From contig NC_007759.1 in the NCBI RefSeq assembly GCF_000013405.1, positions 496,001-560,000 on the forward strand: a DNA stretch of 64,000 bases, in the 5' to 3' direction. Under the pieces are notes generated by a model that worked only from the letters and a program-made list of their open reading frames with translations, was not told the DNA's origin and did no database searches. Within the stretch, counting starts at the first letter, position 1. Each line of letters starts with the position of its first letter. A program made the translations under genes and the position numbers. The stretch is from Syntrophus aciditrophicus SB (GTDB lineage: Bacteria; Desulfobacterota; Syntrophia; Syntrophales; Syntrophaceae). Positions 52,418 through 61,757 of the stretch are shown in pieces.

Positions 52418-53296
52418 ATGATTGTCAATCAAGCGAATCTGCAGGGAATTTACAAATCCTTCAACACGATCTTCAACCAGGCATTCGATGCTGCCCCCAG
52501 CCAATGGCCCCTGGTGGCCATGCAGGTGCCGTCCACGGGGCGCAGCGTGGATTACAAATGGCTGGGCGATTTCCCCATGATGCGGGAGTGGCTCGGCGAC
52601 CGGGTTTTAAAGGACCTGTCCGCCTTCAAGTACGAAATCACCAACAAGGACTATGAATCCACCATCGAGGTGGACCGCAACGATATCGACGACGATCAGA
52701 TCGGCGTCTACACGCCCATGATTCAGGGGCTTGCCCAGGCCGCGAAAGTGCACCCGGACATCCTGGTCTTCGCCCTCCTCAAAGCGGGATTCGACACGGG
52801 ATGTTTCGACGGACAGTATTTTTTCGACAGCGATCACAGCGTCAACGGCGCTTCCGTTTCCAACACCGGCGGTGGAGACGGAACTCCCTGGTATCTCCTC
52901 GATCTGTCCCGGCCCATCAAGCCCATCGTCCTGCAGATCAGGAAGCGCCCCCAGTTCGTCGCGATGGACAAACCGGACGACGAGAATGTCTTTATGCGGA
53001 AGAAGTTCCGTTACGGTGTGGATGACCGGAAAAATGTCGGCTACGGTCTGTGGCAGCTTGCCTACGGCAGCAAGCAGACCCTGGACGCGACAAACTATGC
53101 CGCGGCCCGGGCGGCCATGATGGCCTTCACCAACGACGAGGGCGTGCCGTTGGGCATTACGCCGACCCACCTGGTGGTCCCCCCGACGCTCGAATCCAAC
53201 GGCCGGACCGTTGTGGAAGCGCAGTTCGACGCCAACGGGGCAAGCAACGTATGGTACAACACCGCGAAGCTGGTGGTTGTGCCCTGGCTGGCTTAG
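52418..53296 (+). CDS. major capsid protein, Mu T (gp34)-like
   Basis: 292 residues from ATG 52418 with AAAGGAG eight bases upstream. The Mu T pattern is clear: an N-terminal MIVNQANLQGIYKSFNTIFN, DYKWLGDFPMMREWLGDR, and a C-terminal GITPTHLVVPPTLE then NVWYNTAKLVVVPWLA. HK97-fold shell protein, the most abundant virion component. It is flanked by perfect hairpins on both sides. Confidence 0.93.
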   Translation: MIVNQANLQGIYKSFNTIFNQAFDAAPSQWPLVAMQVPSTGRSVDYKWLGDFPMMREWLGDRVLKDLSAFKYEITNKDYESTIEVDRNDIDDDQIGVYTPMIQGLAQAAKVHPDILVFALLKAGFDTGCFDGQYFFDSDHSVNGASVSNTGGGDGTPWYLLDLSRPIKPIVLQIRKRPQFVAMDKPDDENVFMRKKFRYGVDDRKNVGYGLWQLAYGSKQTLDATNYAAARAAMMAFTNDEGVPLGITPTHLVVPPTLESNGRTVVEAQFDANGASNVWYNTAKLVVVPWLA

Positions 53297-53311
53297 TCGA
53301 CAACCAATAAA

Positions 53312-53337
53312 CAGGCGGTGGCATGTCCCACCGCCTG
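53312..53337 (+). other. perfect hairpin downstream of the capsid gene
   Basis: CAGGCGGTGG (53312-53321) and CCACCGCCTG (53328-53337) form 10 perfect pairs with a six-base loop, 15 bases after the capsid stop. No T-run follows. Together with the upstream hairpin it encloses the capsid mRNA. Confidence 0.7.
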
Positions 53338-53356
53338 AATTACAAGGAGAAGGACG

Positions 53357-53623
53357 ATGATTCGTATCAGAAGCAAAAGGGACGGCTTCCGCAGATGCGG
53401 AATAGCTCACCCATCGATGACCGTTGAATATCCGGACGGCCGGTTTTCCAGGGAAGAACTGGCAGTGTTGAAAGCTGAGCCGATGCTGCTGGTGGAGGAA
53501 ATCGAGGAGGAGGAAAATCCCGGTCCGGAAACAGAAACAGGGGGCGGGGGAGAGAAAAATCCCTCTGCCGGAGAAAACAGAAAAGAGCAGGTCAAAACCG
53601 GAAAGAAAGGTAAGACATCGTAA
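53357..53623 (+). CDS. gp35-like protein (FluMu N-terminal domain)
   Basis: 88 residues. The first 45 residues match the short FluMu/gp35 domain (IRSKRDGFRRCGIAHPSMTV, then RFSREELAVLKAEPMLLVEE), and the tail is acidic and low-complexity. Function is not known in Mu. It overlaps the next start by one base. Confidence 0.75.
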   Translation: MIRIRSKRDGFRRCGIAHPSMTVEYPDGRFSREELAVLKAEPMLLVEEIEEEENPGPETETGGGGEKNPSAGENRKEQVKTGKKGKTS

Positions 53624-54060
53624 TGGCTTACTGCACCCAGGAAGAGTTGGAACAGCTGGTTCCGGAACAGGATCTGATCCAGTTGACCGACGACGCGATC
53701 CCCCCCGCGGCGATCGACGCGGACAACGTGGCCCGCGCCATTGCCGATGCCGGGGAACTCATCGACGGCTATCTGCGGGAGCGCTATACGCTGCCTCTGG
53801 AGCCCGTTCCCGGTCTGCTCAACACCCTGGCCGCGGACATCGCAGTCTGGCGGCTCTACGCCCGGAGGGCGAACATCGACCCGATGGAGGGCGTCAAGGA
53901 ACGGTACCGTAACGCCCTGAAGCTGCTGGAGCAGATCCGCGACGGCAAACTCGCTCTCGGGGTTGGGGCGCTGACCACCCCGGAGACAGGCGGCGGTTCC
54001 GCTGCCGTCTCCACACCGGGAAATCGCATCTTCACCCGCGTCACCCTGAAAGGATACTGA
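53623..54060 (+). CDS. gp36-like protein (DUF1320)
   Basis: 145 residues with the DUF1320 pattern: MAYCTQEELEQLVPEQDLIQ, then AGELIDGYLRERYTLPLEPV and LLNTLAADIAVWRLYAR. It corresponds to head-tail connector proteins of this position. Confidence 0.85.
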   Translation: MAYCTQEELEQLVPEQDLIQLTDDAIPPAAIDADNVARAIADAGELIDGYLRERYTLPLEPVPGLLNTLAADIAVWRLYARRANIDPMEGVKERYRNALKLLEQIRDGKLALGVGALTTPETGGGSAAVSTPGNRIFTRVTLKGY

Positions 54061-54061
54061 G

Positions 54062-54598
54062 ATGCTCAGCGAAATCGAAGAGGCAATCGCCGCCCGGATC
54101 AAGGAGAAGCTCGCCGCCGCGGCGGGTTATGTGGCCGTGCAGCGGGGAACGGAAGGGATTCCGCAGCCGGCGGTCTATGTCTCCCTGGAAGAAGGGGCCT
54201 TCGAGAAGGTGTCCTCCGATTCGTTCCGCCAGACGGTGAAGGGGTATGTGGACATCGTTTTTTCCCATCTGGGAAACGAGGAGCAGCGCCGCCGGGGGAT
54301 CTATCCGATCCTGGAAGGGATCGTCCAGACCCTCCTGCTCCAGACCCTGGGGCTGGGGATTGCCCCCCTGAGGCCGAAGGCCTTCCGGAACGTCACGTCG
54401 GAGGCCCTGCGGGCGAAAGGCCTGCTGGTTTATTCCCTGGAATTCGAGACGGGCTGCCATCTCCGGAAACTGGACGAGGAGGCGGCTGCCGATCTCCTGC
54501 GGGTGGGGCTGAACTATTACCTGCAGGATCCCGAGGACGACGAGGTGGCCGATGCAGCCGATCTGATCGGCGAACCGGCCCCCGAACCGGAGCCGTAA
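54062..54598 (+). CDS. gp37-like protein (DUF1834)
   Basis: 178 residues, matching DUF1834 in length and order: MLSEIEEAIAARIKEKLAAA, VYVSLEEGAFEKVS, and a C-terminal GLLVYSLEFETG. Probably a tail-terminator/connector protein by position; function in Mu is uncertain. Confidence 0.8.
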   Translation: MLSEIEEAIAARIKEKLAAAAGYVAVQRGTEGIPQPAVYVSLEEGAFEKVSSDSFRQTVKGYVDIVFSHLGNEEQRRRGIYPILEGIVQTLLLQTLGLGIAPLRPKAFRNVTSEALRAKGLLVYSLEFETGCHLRKLDEEAAADLLRVGLNYYLQDPEDDEVADAADLIGEPAPEPEP

Positions 54599-54631
54599 CA
54601 CCAACGATCATCTCATAAAAGGAGAAAGCTC

Positions 54632-54811
54632 ATGAAAGTGCTGGCCAAACCGGGCGCGAAATGCCCGATGGAACACAAACCCCGGGCGTACATCACGGAC
54701 TCCGTTCCCGTGGACGTTCCGGATTCGATCTATTATCGGCGGCTGCTCGCCGACGGCTCCCTGATTTTCGCGGGAGCGGACGCGGCCGTAGAACCGGGAG
54801 GTGAAAAGTAA
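54632..54811 (+). CDS. gp38-like small protein (DUF2635)
   Basis: 59 residues with AAAGGAG upstream, below many gene-finding cut-offs. The DUF2635 pattern is plain: MKVLAKPGAKCPMEHKPRAY, then DVPDSIYYRRLLADGSLI. The stop overlaps the sheath start by one base. Always located before the sheath gene in Mu-like phages. Confidence 0.82.
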   Translation: MKVLAKPGAKCPMEHKPRAYITDSVPVDVPDSIYYRRLLADGSLIFAGADAAVEPGGEK

Positions 54812-56250
54812 TGGCATCGGAAAACATTTCCTTTGATTCCATCCCCGCGTCCATCAGGAAACCGGGGAAGTATTTCGAGTACAACACCAAACTGGCCGTG
54901 CGCACCCTGCCGGCCAACAGGCAGCGCCTGCTCATTGTCGCCCAGCGGCTGAGCACCGGGTCGGTGGCGCAGAAAGTGCCGGCGCAGGTCTTCTCCGACT
55001 CGGAAGCGGCCGCGTATTTCGGCGAGGGCTCCATCGCCCACCTGATGGTCCGGGCGGCGATCAAGGCCTATCCCTATCTGGATCTTTCCGTCTGCGCCCT
55101 GGACGATTCGGCCACTAATCCCGTCGCCCGCGCGGAAACCCTGACCCTTACCGGCCCGGCGACGACGTCGGGAGTCATTGCGCTTTCCGTCGGCAATGTC
55201 GTCATTGAAGTGGGCATCGCCACCGGGGATACGGCGGTCGAAATCGCCACGGCGATCAAGGCGGCCCTTGACGACGGATATCCCGATCTGCCCTTCACGG
55301 TTTCCCAGGGAACCGCTCCCAACGACCACATCCTCACTTTCACGGCCAGGAACAAGGGAACCGTCGCCAATCAGGTGGACTTCGCCGCCGAGGCGACCGC
55401 ATCCGGCGTGACGGCGGCTCTGGCCGAAACGACCCCCGGTTCCGTCGATCCCGACATCGACGACGCCCTGGAAGCGGTATTCGCCGAGGATTACACCCTC
55501 ATTGCGACCCCATTCAACGATCAGACCTCCCTGACGGCCCTGCGGGATCATCTGGACAGCGTCTCCGGCCCGATGGAGCAGCGGCCCGCCGTTGGGATTT
55601 ACGGATACGACGGGGTGCTCGCCGACTGCACGACCCTGGCGGGGAACATCAACTCCGGCCGCATCCTGTGCGCCTATCTCCGCGGAACGAAATCCCCCGC
55701 CTACGAGATTGCGGCGGCAATGGCGGCGGTCATGGCCTCCGAGGAAGACCCGGCACGGCCCCTGAACACCCTGGAGTTAAAGAAGATCGCGGCGCCCCCC
55801 GTGGCCTCGCGCCTGTCCCGGACGGAGCAGGAAAGCCTCCTCTATAACGGCGTCACGCCCCTGGAAGTGGGGCCCGGAGAAAAGGTGCAGATCGTCCGGG
55901 CGATCACGACCTACATCCACGATCCCCAGGGCATCGATGACGTCTCCCTGCTGGATGTGACGACCATCCGCACCCTGGATTACGTGCGCAAGGCCTGCCG
56001 GGAACGGATCGCCCTGCGCTTCCCGCGGGAAAAGCTCTCTTCGAAGACCCCGGACAAGGTACGCGATCAGCTCCTCGACGTCCTCTATTCCCTGGAGTCG
56101 CTGGAAATCGTGGAGGAAGTGGACGCCAACGCCGCCGGTCTCGTGGTGGAACGGGATCTCCAGGACGTCAACCGCCTCGATGCGAAGATCCCCGTGGACG
56201 TCGTCAACGGCCTGCATGTCTTTGCCGGGCGCATCGATCTCTTGCTGTAA
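54811..56250 (+). CDS. contractile tail sheath protein, Mu L (gp39)-like
   Basis: 479 residues. Sheath-family pattern: ENISFDSIPASIRKPGKYFE at the start, RPAVGIYGYDGVLADCTTLA in the middle and a C-terminal INPRLD-like region with DVVNGLHVFAGRIDLLL. It polymerises around the tube and contracts during DNA injection. Length agrees with Mu L (495). Confidence 0.93.
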   Translation: MASENISFDSIPASIRKPGKYFEYNTKLAVRTLPANRQRLLIVAQRLSTGSVAQKVPAQVFSDSEAAAYFGEGSIAHLMVRAAIKAYPYLDLSVCALDDSATNPVARAETLTLTGPATTSGVIALSVGNVVIEVGIATGDTAVEIATAIKAALDDGYPDLPFTVSQGTAPNDHILTFTARNKGTVANQVDFAAEATASGVTAALAETTPGSVDPDIDDALEAVFAEDYTLIATPFNDQTSLTALRDHLDSVSGPMEQRPAVGIYGYDGVLADCTTLAGNINSGRILCAYLRGTKSPAYEIAAAMAAVMASEEDPARPLNTLELKKIAAPPVASRLSRTEQESLLYNGVTPLEVGPGEKVQIVRAITTYIHDPQGIDDVSLLDVTTIRTLDYVRKACRERIALRFPREKLSSKTPDKVRDQLLDVLYSLESLEIVEEVDANAAGLVVERDLQDVNRLDAKIPVDVVNGLHVFAGRIDLLL

Positions 56251-56263
56251 GGAGGGTTAAATC

Positions 56264-56626
56264 ATGTCTGAACTGTTTGTATCCCGGGTGCTCCTGGAAG
56301 TGAACGGGCAGAGCGTGACGGACTTCGCGTCCGTCGAGGAAAACGAATACGAGGTTTACAAACCCGTGAACCTCATGAACGGGACGGGCCACTTCAAGAC
56401 CACGGAACGCTATGGGCTGAAGCTGGACTACGTCGTCCCCGCCGACGGCGAGGAATTCGATTTCAACAGCGTGGCCGGCGGCGTGATCACCATCGACAAG
56501 CAGAACGGGAAGCGGACCACCTATACCGGCGTCTATGTCACCAAGATCGGCGCGGCCAAATACGGCGATGACAAGGAAGTCGTCAAGACCATCGAGTTTT
56601 CCGCGAAGGCCAGAAAGGAGAATTAG
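56264..56626 (+). CDS. tail tube protein, Mu M (gp40)-like
   Basis: 120 residues, matching Mu M (118). Pattern: ELFVSRVLLEVNGQSVTDFA, GTGHFKTTERYGLKLDYVVP, and TYTGVYVTKIGAAKYGDDKE. Stacks of hexamers form the inner tube. A GGAGGG lies ten bases upstream. Confidence 0.9.
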   Translation: MSELFVSRVLLEVNGQSVTDFASVEENEYEVYKPVNLMNGTGHFKTTERYGLKLDYVVPADGEEFDFNSVAGGVITIDKQNGKRTTYTGVYVTKIGAAKYGDDKEVVKTIEFSAKARKEN

Positions 56627-56629
56627 CCC

Positions 56630-56950
56630 ATGCTGACGGAAAAGGGAAGTCTTCCCGTGGGGATTGAATACGCGGGGAAAGTGCACCGGGAGTTCGAAAT
56701 CCGGGAGCAGCGGGTCCGTGACCTGGTGGCCGTCTATGACAACCCGGAAACGGCGAAGCGTGCCGAAATGAACGACGCCTTCATGGGCTTATGCATCCTG
56801 GCCGGCCAGGTCGTGTCCCTGGGGAGCCTCCCGGCGGAAGCGATCACGCCCGAGCTGCTCCTGGATATGGCCCAGGAGGATTTCAACGAACTGAGCGCGG
56901 CGGCGAAGCGGCTGGAGGAACGCCGCAAATCCTTTCGCGGCGAGGCGTAG
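56630..56950 (+). CDS. tail assembly chaperone, Mu gp41-like (upstream frame)
   Basis: 106 residues, starting GIEYAGKVHREFEIREQRVR and ending in a basic KRLEERRKSFRGEA. It is the first product of a programmed-frameshift pair before the tape measure gene, equivalent to lambda G. It binds tape measure during tail assembly. Confidence 0.85.
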   Translation: MLTEKGSLPVGIEYAGKVHREFEIREQRVRDLVAVYDNPETAKRAEMNDAFMGLCILAGQVVSLGSLPAEAITPELLLDMAQEDFNELSAAAKRLEERRKSFRGEA

Positions 56951-57113
56951 GGACACGTACCGGAAGATCGTCGCCCTGCTGAAGCTGGGCGTCGATTATC
57001 CGTCGATTCTGGCCATGCCCCTCGGCGAGGCGGAGAACCTCCTGGAGGTCTGGCACGAGATGGTCAACCCGGAAGAGAAAAGGTCCGTGAAATACCGGGT
57101 GAAGAGGGATTGA
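56949..57113 (+). CDS. tail chaperone frameshift extension (gp41')
   Basis: Immediately past the gp41 stop another frame is open to 57113 and reads RDTYRKIVALLKLGVDYPSI, then AMPLGEAENLLEVWHEMV and a basic end. It has no own ribosome site. It is in the +1 (equivalently -2) frame. Mu tail chaperones are known to use a -2 frameshift, so a long gp41-gp41' fusion of about 160 residues is expected. TCC-TTT-C at 56930-56936 could alternatively permit a +1 slip. Confidence 0.75.
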   Translation, partial: RDTYRKIVALLKLGVDYPSILAMPLGEAENLLEVWHEMVNPEEKRSVKYRVKRD

Positions 57114-57120
57114 TACCACC

Positions 57121-58863
57121 ATGACGAACATGAAGGTCTTCTTGGAACTGGTCGCAGATTCCCGCAGGATGAAAGACGGGATGAAACAGGGCGAACGCGC
57201 CATGTCCGGTTTTACGCACAAGGCGAAGGCGGAAATGGCGTCGCTCCGGAATGCCGTCGGCAGCCTCCAGGGCAGGCTTGCCGGGCTGGGCGTGTCGATT
57301 GGAGCGGGCGCCCTGATGTGGCAGTCGGCCAATCTGGACAAGTCTCTCACGCAGATCGGCCAGACGGCGGGCGCAACGGCCCTTCAGGTGCGGCAACTCC
57401 GCGGCGATCTGTTCCGGCTGGGAAAAGACTCCGGGCAGGATGTGGATAACCTCAAGGAAGGTTTCAATGTCCTGGTTCAGTCCGGACTGAACATGAAGGA
57501 AGCGAAGGCGACCCTGGAAGGGGTCAACACGGCGATGGCGGTCACCGGCTCCGAGGCCCGGACACTGGCCGGTGGTCTCACCGTGGCGTCAACGGCTTTT
57601 CAGTTCGATCTGGCCAAACCGGGGCTGGCCCTGGAACTGCTGGACAAGATGACCGTAGCGGGGCGGCTGGGGAATGCCGAACTGGAAAACCTGTCCGGTA
57701 TTTTTGCCCGCGTGGGGGTCAACGCCGCCTCGGCGGGAATGAACTTTGACGCGACCCTGGCCTTTGTCGAGGCGCTCTCCCAGATCGAACGGGAGCCGGA
57801 GAAGCTGGCTACGCTGGCAGACAGCACTCTGCGCGTCTTCACCAATTTGAGATATATGGCGGAGGCCCAGAAGGCCACGGGCGTCCGCTTCTTCGATGCC
57901 GAGGGGCAGCGTCGGGACGCGATGGCCGTCCTGGAGGACATCCGGAAGAAATACAAGACGTTGACCACGGATGCCCAGCGGGCCGAATTCGTGCAGAAAG
58001 CCTTCGGAAAGGCGGATCTCGACACGATCAAGGGATTCAGAACCCTCTTGAGCGGGAACTCCCTGGACGACGTCCGCCGGTTTTCCCAGGAGATCGGCCA
58101 GGCGGGTGGGACACTGAAGCGGGACATGAAGGACGCCACGGCGAATCTCGTCGATCAGGCAGGCCGGTTGAAGGCTTCTCTGCGGGAAGCGGCGGACGGG
58201 TTTGCCGCTCCAGTCAACAAGGCCCTGGCGGATCTGATTGCCTGGAGCATGGCAGGCAAAAAGGACGGTGGACTGGGTCTGTCGGGCAAGGAGATGCTCG
58301 GCTATGGGGCAGGAATCAGCATCGCAACCATGCTGGCCGGTCGGTATGGCGGGAAGGCAATCGGGGGATTCCTGAAGAAACGGGCGGGAACGGCGGCGGG
58401 CATCGCTGAAGGAAAGGCCGTGCAGGCCGCCACGGGTGTGACGCCTGTCTTCGTGACGAACTGGCCGGGAGGATTCGGGGGAGCAGCCCTGGAGGCGGCA
58501 GGTGCGGGCGCGGTTGCCAGAACGGGCCTGGGAACCCTGAAAAAACTGGGAGGAAACGCCCTGAAATTCGCCCCGGCGGCGGGCGTCTGGGGACTGGGAG
58601 CGGGAACGTCAGCCCTGGCAGGCTACGGTATCGGCAACCTGCTTAACCGGGGTCTCGGCTGGCTGTCCGGAAAGGCCAGCGGCGGAAAATACAAAGGGGA
58701 AGGCTGGCTGGGCGACATGCTTTACAGCCTGGTGCATAAGGAGAAAAAACAGGAAAACAAGATCAATCTCTCTATCCGGGTTGACCAGTACGGCCGGGTG
58801 ATCACCAACTCGAACGACATGAATACGACACTGAACGTAAGCATGGCAAGGGGGGCCTTCTAA
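57121..58863 (+). CDS. tail tape measure protein, Mu gp42-like
   Basis: 580 residues. The TP901-type tape measure domain covers about 40-340 (DKSLTQIGQTAGATALQVRQ; LKEGFNVLVQSGLNMKEAKA). Hydrophobic, Gly/Ala-rich helices fill about 390-520 (MLGYGAGISIATMLAGRYGG). Its length sets tail length. The short size fits a shorter tail than Mu's 100 nm or the presence of fewer repeats. Confidence 0.9.
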   Translation: MTNMKVFLELVADSRRMKDGMKQGERAMSGFTHKAKAEMASLRNAVGSLQGRLAGLGVSIGAGALMWQSANLDKSLTQIGQTAGATALQVRQLRGDLFRLGKDSGQDVDNLKEGFNVLVQSGLNMKEAKATLEGVNTAMAVTGSEARTLAGGLTVASTAFQFDLAKPGLALELLDKMTVAGRLGNAELENLSGIFARVGVNAASAGMNFDATLAFVEALSQIEREPEKLATLADSTLRVFTNLRYMAEAQKATGVRFFDAEGQRRDAMAVLEDIRKKYKTLTTDAQRAEFVQKAFGKADLDTIKGFRTLLSGNSLDDVRRFSQEIGQAGGTLKRDMKDATANLVDQAGRLKASLREAADGFAAPVNKALADLIAWSMAGKKDGGLGLSGKEMLGYGAGISIATMLAGRYGGKAIGGFLKKRAGTAAGIAEGKAVQAATGVTPVFVTNWPGGFGGAALEAAGAGAVARTGLGTLKKLGGNALKFAPAAGVWGLGAGTSALAGYGIGNLLNRGLGWLSGKASGGKYKGEGWLGDMLYSLVHKEKKQENKINLSIRVDQYGRVITNSNDMNTTLNVSMARGAF

Positions 58864-60149
58864 TGGCCGCCGAACTGAACGTCGGAGTTCTGGCCGGCAT
58901 TCCCCTGGAAATGGAGATGCTCGACGATTCCTTCGCCTGTGCCATCGCCCGGTACGCCTATCCCTTCGCCGACGGCGCGGATCTGGAGGACATGGGCCAG
59001 CGGGCCCGCATGGTGCGGGTGCGGGCGTACTTTTACGACAATGCCGAAAAGGACACCTACGATGACCATATCGCCCTGATCTCCCTCCTGTCCGACCGGA
59101 AGCTGGTGGATTTCGAACATCCGAAATACGGCCTGATGAAAGGCAAGATCGAGGAGCTTAACGTCCGCCACGACGACCGTCAGCGGTGCGCCGAGGTGGA
59201 CATCGCCTTTGTCGAACAGATGCGGGGAACCATCGAGCCCCTGACGCGGCCCGCGGTCCTGTCCACGGTGGAGGAGGCGTACATCGCCGGGCAGGAAGAA
59301 CAGATCGCCGTCCTGCGGGAGGACCTTCTGGGGACGATCCCCGTCACGGATGCCGCCGTCCTGACGCAGATCCTCGATGCCGCCTCGACGATGCTCTCTC
59401 ATGTGCAGGGCTTTTCGGCGGATCTCCGCAACGTGGTGGGCGCGGTGGAAACTTTGCTCGGCACGGCGGAGGCGACCGTCGCCGATGTCACCAGTCCTGT
59501 CGATTCCCTTCAGTCCACGCTCACCTATGACCTGACAATCCCCGGCCGCATCACGGGCGGTCTGGCCGCGGCGCTGGAAAAGACCGCCCGTCTCTGCGAT
59601 TCATTGCGTAACTATCCCGCCCGGTATGTGCAGAGCCTCGATCTGGCCATGAAGGATCTGGAGGACTCCTTCGACAATCCGGCCGGTTCTCTTTCCGGAT
59701 CAGCGGAAACGGATGCCGGCAGTGTCATGGCATCCCACCTGCGGATTGCCTGCGCCCAGAGGATGGCCCTGGAAACGGCGCAGGTGTTCGAGGAGGATCA
59801 GACCGCCTTTTCCGATCCGGACGATGCGGATGATTATGAGGTGCTGACGCTGCCGGAACTGGAGCAAACCCTCGCTGTCGCCCGCCGCCGTCTGGATGAG
59901 GCCGTGGATGCGGCGCGGGAGATGGGGAGTCTCAAGGAGATGGCGAAAGCCCTGCTGGAGCATGTCAACGCCGTCCGGCTGGAGCGGGAAAAGATGAAAG
60001 CGGTGCTCCTGGACAATCCCCTCCCCCTGCATCTGGTCTGCCTGCGCTACGGCTTGCCCTGCAAGGATGCGGAGAGGCTGCTTAAGGTCAACCGGGGGAT
60101 CCGGAACCCGAACTTCGCCTCCGGGGAGGTTCTTGTCTATGTCCGATAA
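58863..60149 (+). CDS. DNA circularisation-like protein, Mu gp43 (N)-like
   Basis: 428 residues. The N-terminal 95 residues match the DNA_circ_N domain of Mu N (GVLAGIPLEMEMLDDSFACA; RARMVRVRAYFYDNAEKDTY). A helical middle and a C-terminal LysM-like ending (PLHLVCLRYGLPCKDAERLL) follow. It is a tail/baseplate component and overlaps the tape measure stop. Confidence 0.85.
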   Translation: MAAELNVGVLAGIPLEMEMLDDSFACAIARYAYPFADGADLEDMGQRARMVRVRAYFYDNAEKDTYDDHIALISLLSDRKLVDFEHPKYGLMKGKIEELNVRHDDRQRCAEVDIAFVEQMRGTIEPLTRPAVLSTVEEAYIAGQEEQIAVLREDLLGTIPVTDAAVLTQILDAASTMLSHVQGFSADLRNVVGAVETLLGTAEATVADVTSPVDSLQSTLTYDLTIPGRITGGLAAALEKTARLCDSLRNYPARYVQSLDLAMKDLEDSFDNPAGSLSGSAETDAGSVMASHLRIACAQRMALETAQVFEEDQTAFSDPDDADDYEVLTLPELEQTLAVARRRLDEAVDAAREMGSLKEMAKALLEHVNAVRLEREKMKAVLLDNPLPLHLVCLRYGLPCKDAERLLKVNRGIRNPNFASGEVLVYVR

Positions 60150-61179
60150 GATCTCCCTCCGGATCGGGGACAAGGCTATCGAGCATTTCCTTTCCTACAG
60201 CATCGACACCGACCTCTACACGCCGGCGGACGCCTTCCGGATGGAGCTGTCCGCACCGGAAACACAGGTTGAGGCGGGGATGCGCTGCGAGGTCTGGGTC
60301 AACGATCAACGGGAGCTCACGGGTATCATCGACCGGGTGACCCGCCGGGTCACCGAGCACGGTCAGACCCTCTCCGTGGAGGGCCGCGACCTCATGGGGC
60401 TGCTCGTGGATTCCTGCTGCGAATCGTTTGTATCTGTTAAGAACAAGTCTCTCAGGGAGCTGGCCGCGCTGCTGCTGCGCGCGGTTCCCTACATCAACAG
60501 GAAGGCCGTCGTTTATCAGTCTGCCGCCTCCGGCAAGGCGAAAACCACGACGGATCTCCTCGATGAGCCGCAGACGATCACGCAGATCGAACCGGGGATG
60601 ACCGTCTTCGAAGTGCTCAAGGCCGCCGCGGTATCCCGCGGCCTGCTCTTCTACTCCCTGCCCGACGGGACTCTTGTTTTCGGCAGGCCGAAGGCGAAAG
60701 GGGAACCGGCCTTTACGCTCCAGTTGACCCGGGATGGGAAGGGAAACAACGTCATCGAAAGCGAACTGGCGCGGGACATTTCCCGCCGCTGGTCGAAGAT
60801 TACGGTGCTCGGACAGCGGCAGGGGCAGGACAGCTTCGGCGCGGACGCGACGGCGATCAGGACCGGAGCGTCCCGCACGGATTCGGAAATTTCCTTCTAC
60901 AAGCCCTTTGTGCAGTGCAGCAACAACGACGGCGTTTCTCCGGCCCTGATGGCCAGACTGCTGATGGAGAAAGGGAGAAAGGAAGGCTGGCAGTACGGCG
61001 TCACGGTGGCCCGGCACTCCAGCAACGGAAAAAACTGGACGGTCAACGAACTGGCCCGCGTGACGGACGAGGTGCAGGGTCTGGACGGGGTGTATCTCAT
61101 CTACGGAAGGACCTTCGAACTGGACAAGAATCTGGGGCCGACAACGCGGCTGAAGCTCGGCCGGGTAGGCCTTATATAA
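60139..61179 (+). CDS. baseplate hub protein, Mu P (gp44)-like
   Basis: 346 residues from ATG 60139 (the frame is open from 60067 inside gp43). The start is KISLRIGDKAIEHFLSYSID, and the hub-like domains include NDQRELTGIIDRVTRRVTEH and EGRDLMGLLVDSC. It resembles the T4 gp27-like hub and links tube and spike. Confidence 0.88.
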   Translation: MSDKISLRIGDKAIEHFLSYSIDTDLYTPADAFRMELSAPETQVEAGMRCEVWVNDQRELTGIIDRVTRRVTEHGQTLSVEGRDLMGLLVDSCCESFVSVKNKSLRELAALLLRAVPYINRKAVVYQSAASGKAKTTTDLLDEPQTITQIEPGMTVFEVLKAAAVSRGLLFYSLPDGTLVFGRPKAKGEPAFTLQLTRDGKGNNVIESELARDISRRWSKITVLGQRQGQDSFGADATAIRTGASRTDSEISFYKPFVQCSNNDGVSPALMARLLMEKGRKEGWQYGVTVARHSSNGKNWTVNELARVTDEVQGLDGVYLIYGRTFELDKNLGPTTRLKLGRVGLI

Positions 61180-61193
61180 AGGAAGGATGACGT

Positions 61194-61745
61194 ATGGGAA
61201 TGATCCGCGGCATCGTGATGTCTGTTCTGGAAGGCATGATCAAGCGGTTTTCCGCCTCCGGTCGATCCGATGAAACGATCGAGGATCGGGAGTATCTCCA
61301 GCATTACGGCTTCACCTCCCGACCGAAGACAGGCGCGGAGCTGATCATCGTCAACGAGGGCAATCACTACGTGGCCGTCGCTTCCGACGACCGCCGTTAC
61401 CGGGTCGCCGTCGAGGACGGGGAAGTCTGTCTCTATACGGATGAAGGCGACAGGATCCACTTCAAGCGGAACAGGACCATCGAGATCGTCAGCGGCAACA
61501 GGCTCAAGGCGACCGTGGAAAATGACGTGGAAATCACCAGCAAAACGGCCCTGGTGACCGCGTCCGTCAGTTGTCAGGTGAACAGCCCCCTGATCAACCT
61601 GGGCGGCGACCGCGGCGGGTTGAAGGCGATCTGCGACGAGCGGCTGATCTCCTGGCTCGGTTCCCACACTCACGACGGGGGGGCAACCCCGGATCAATCC
61701 CTGACGGCGTCCGATGTCTGCACGGCCATCACGAAGGCGGGATAA
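61194..61745 (+). CDS. baseplate spike/assembly protein, Mu V (gp45)-like
   Basis: 183 residues. An OB-fold-like N-terminus (about 25-75) is followed by beta-helix-like repeats (GNRLKATVENDVEITSKTAL) and a C-terminal SHTHDGGATPDQS, which contains the metal-binding HxH typical of membrane-piercing spikes. It punctures the outer membrane. Confidence 0.88.
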   Translation: MGMIRGIVMSVLEGMIKRFSASGRSDETIEDREYLQHYGFTSRPKTGAELIIVNEGNHYVAVASDDRRYRVAVEDGEVCLYTDEGDRIHFKRNRTIEIVSGNRLKATVENDVEITSKTALVTASVSCQVNSPLINLGGDRGGLKAICDERLISWLGSHTHDGGATPDQSLTASDVCTAITKAG

Positions 61746-61757
61746 AACGGGCATGAA

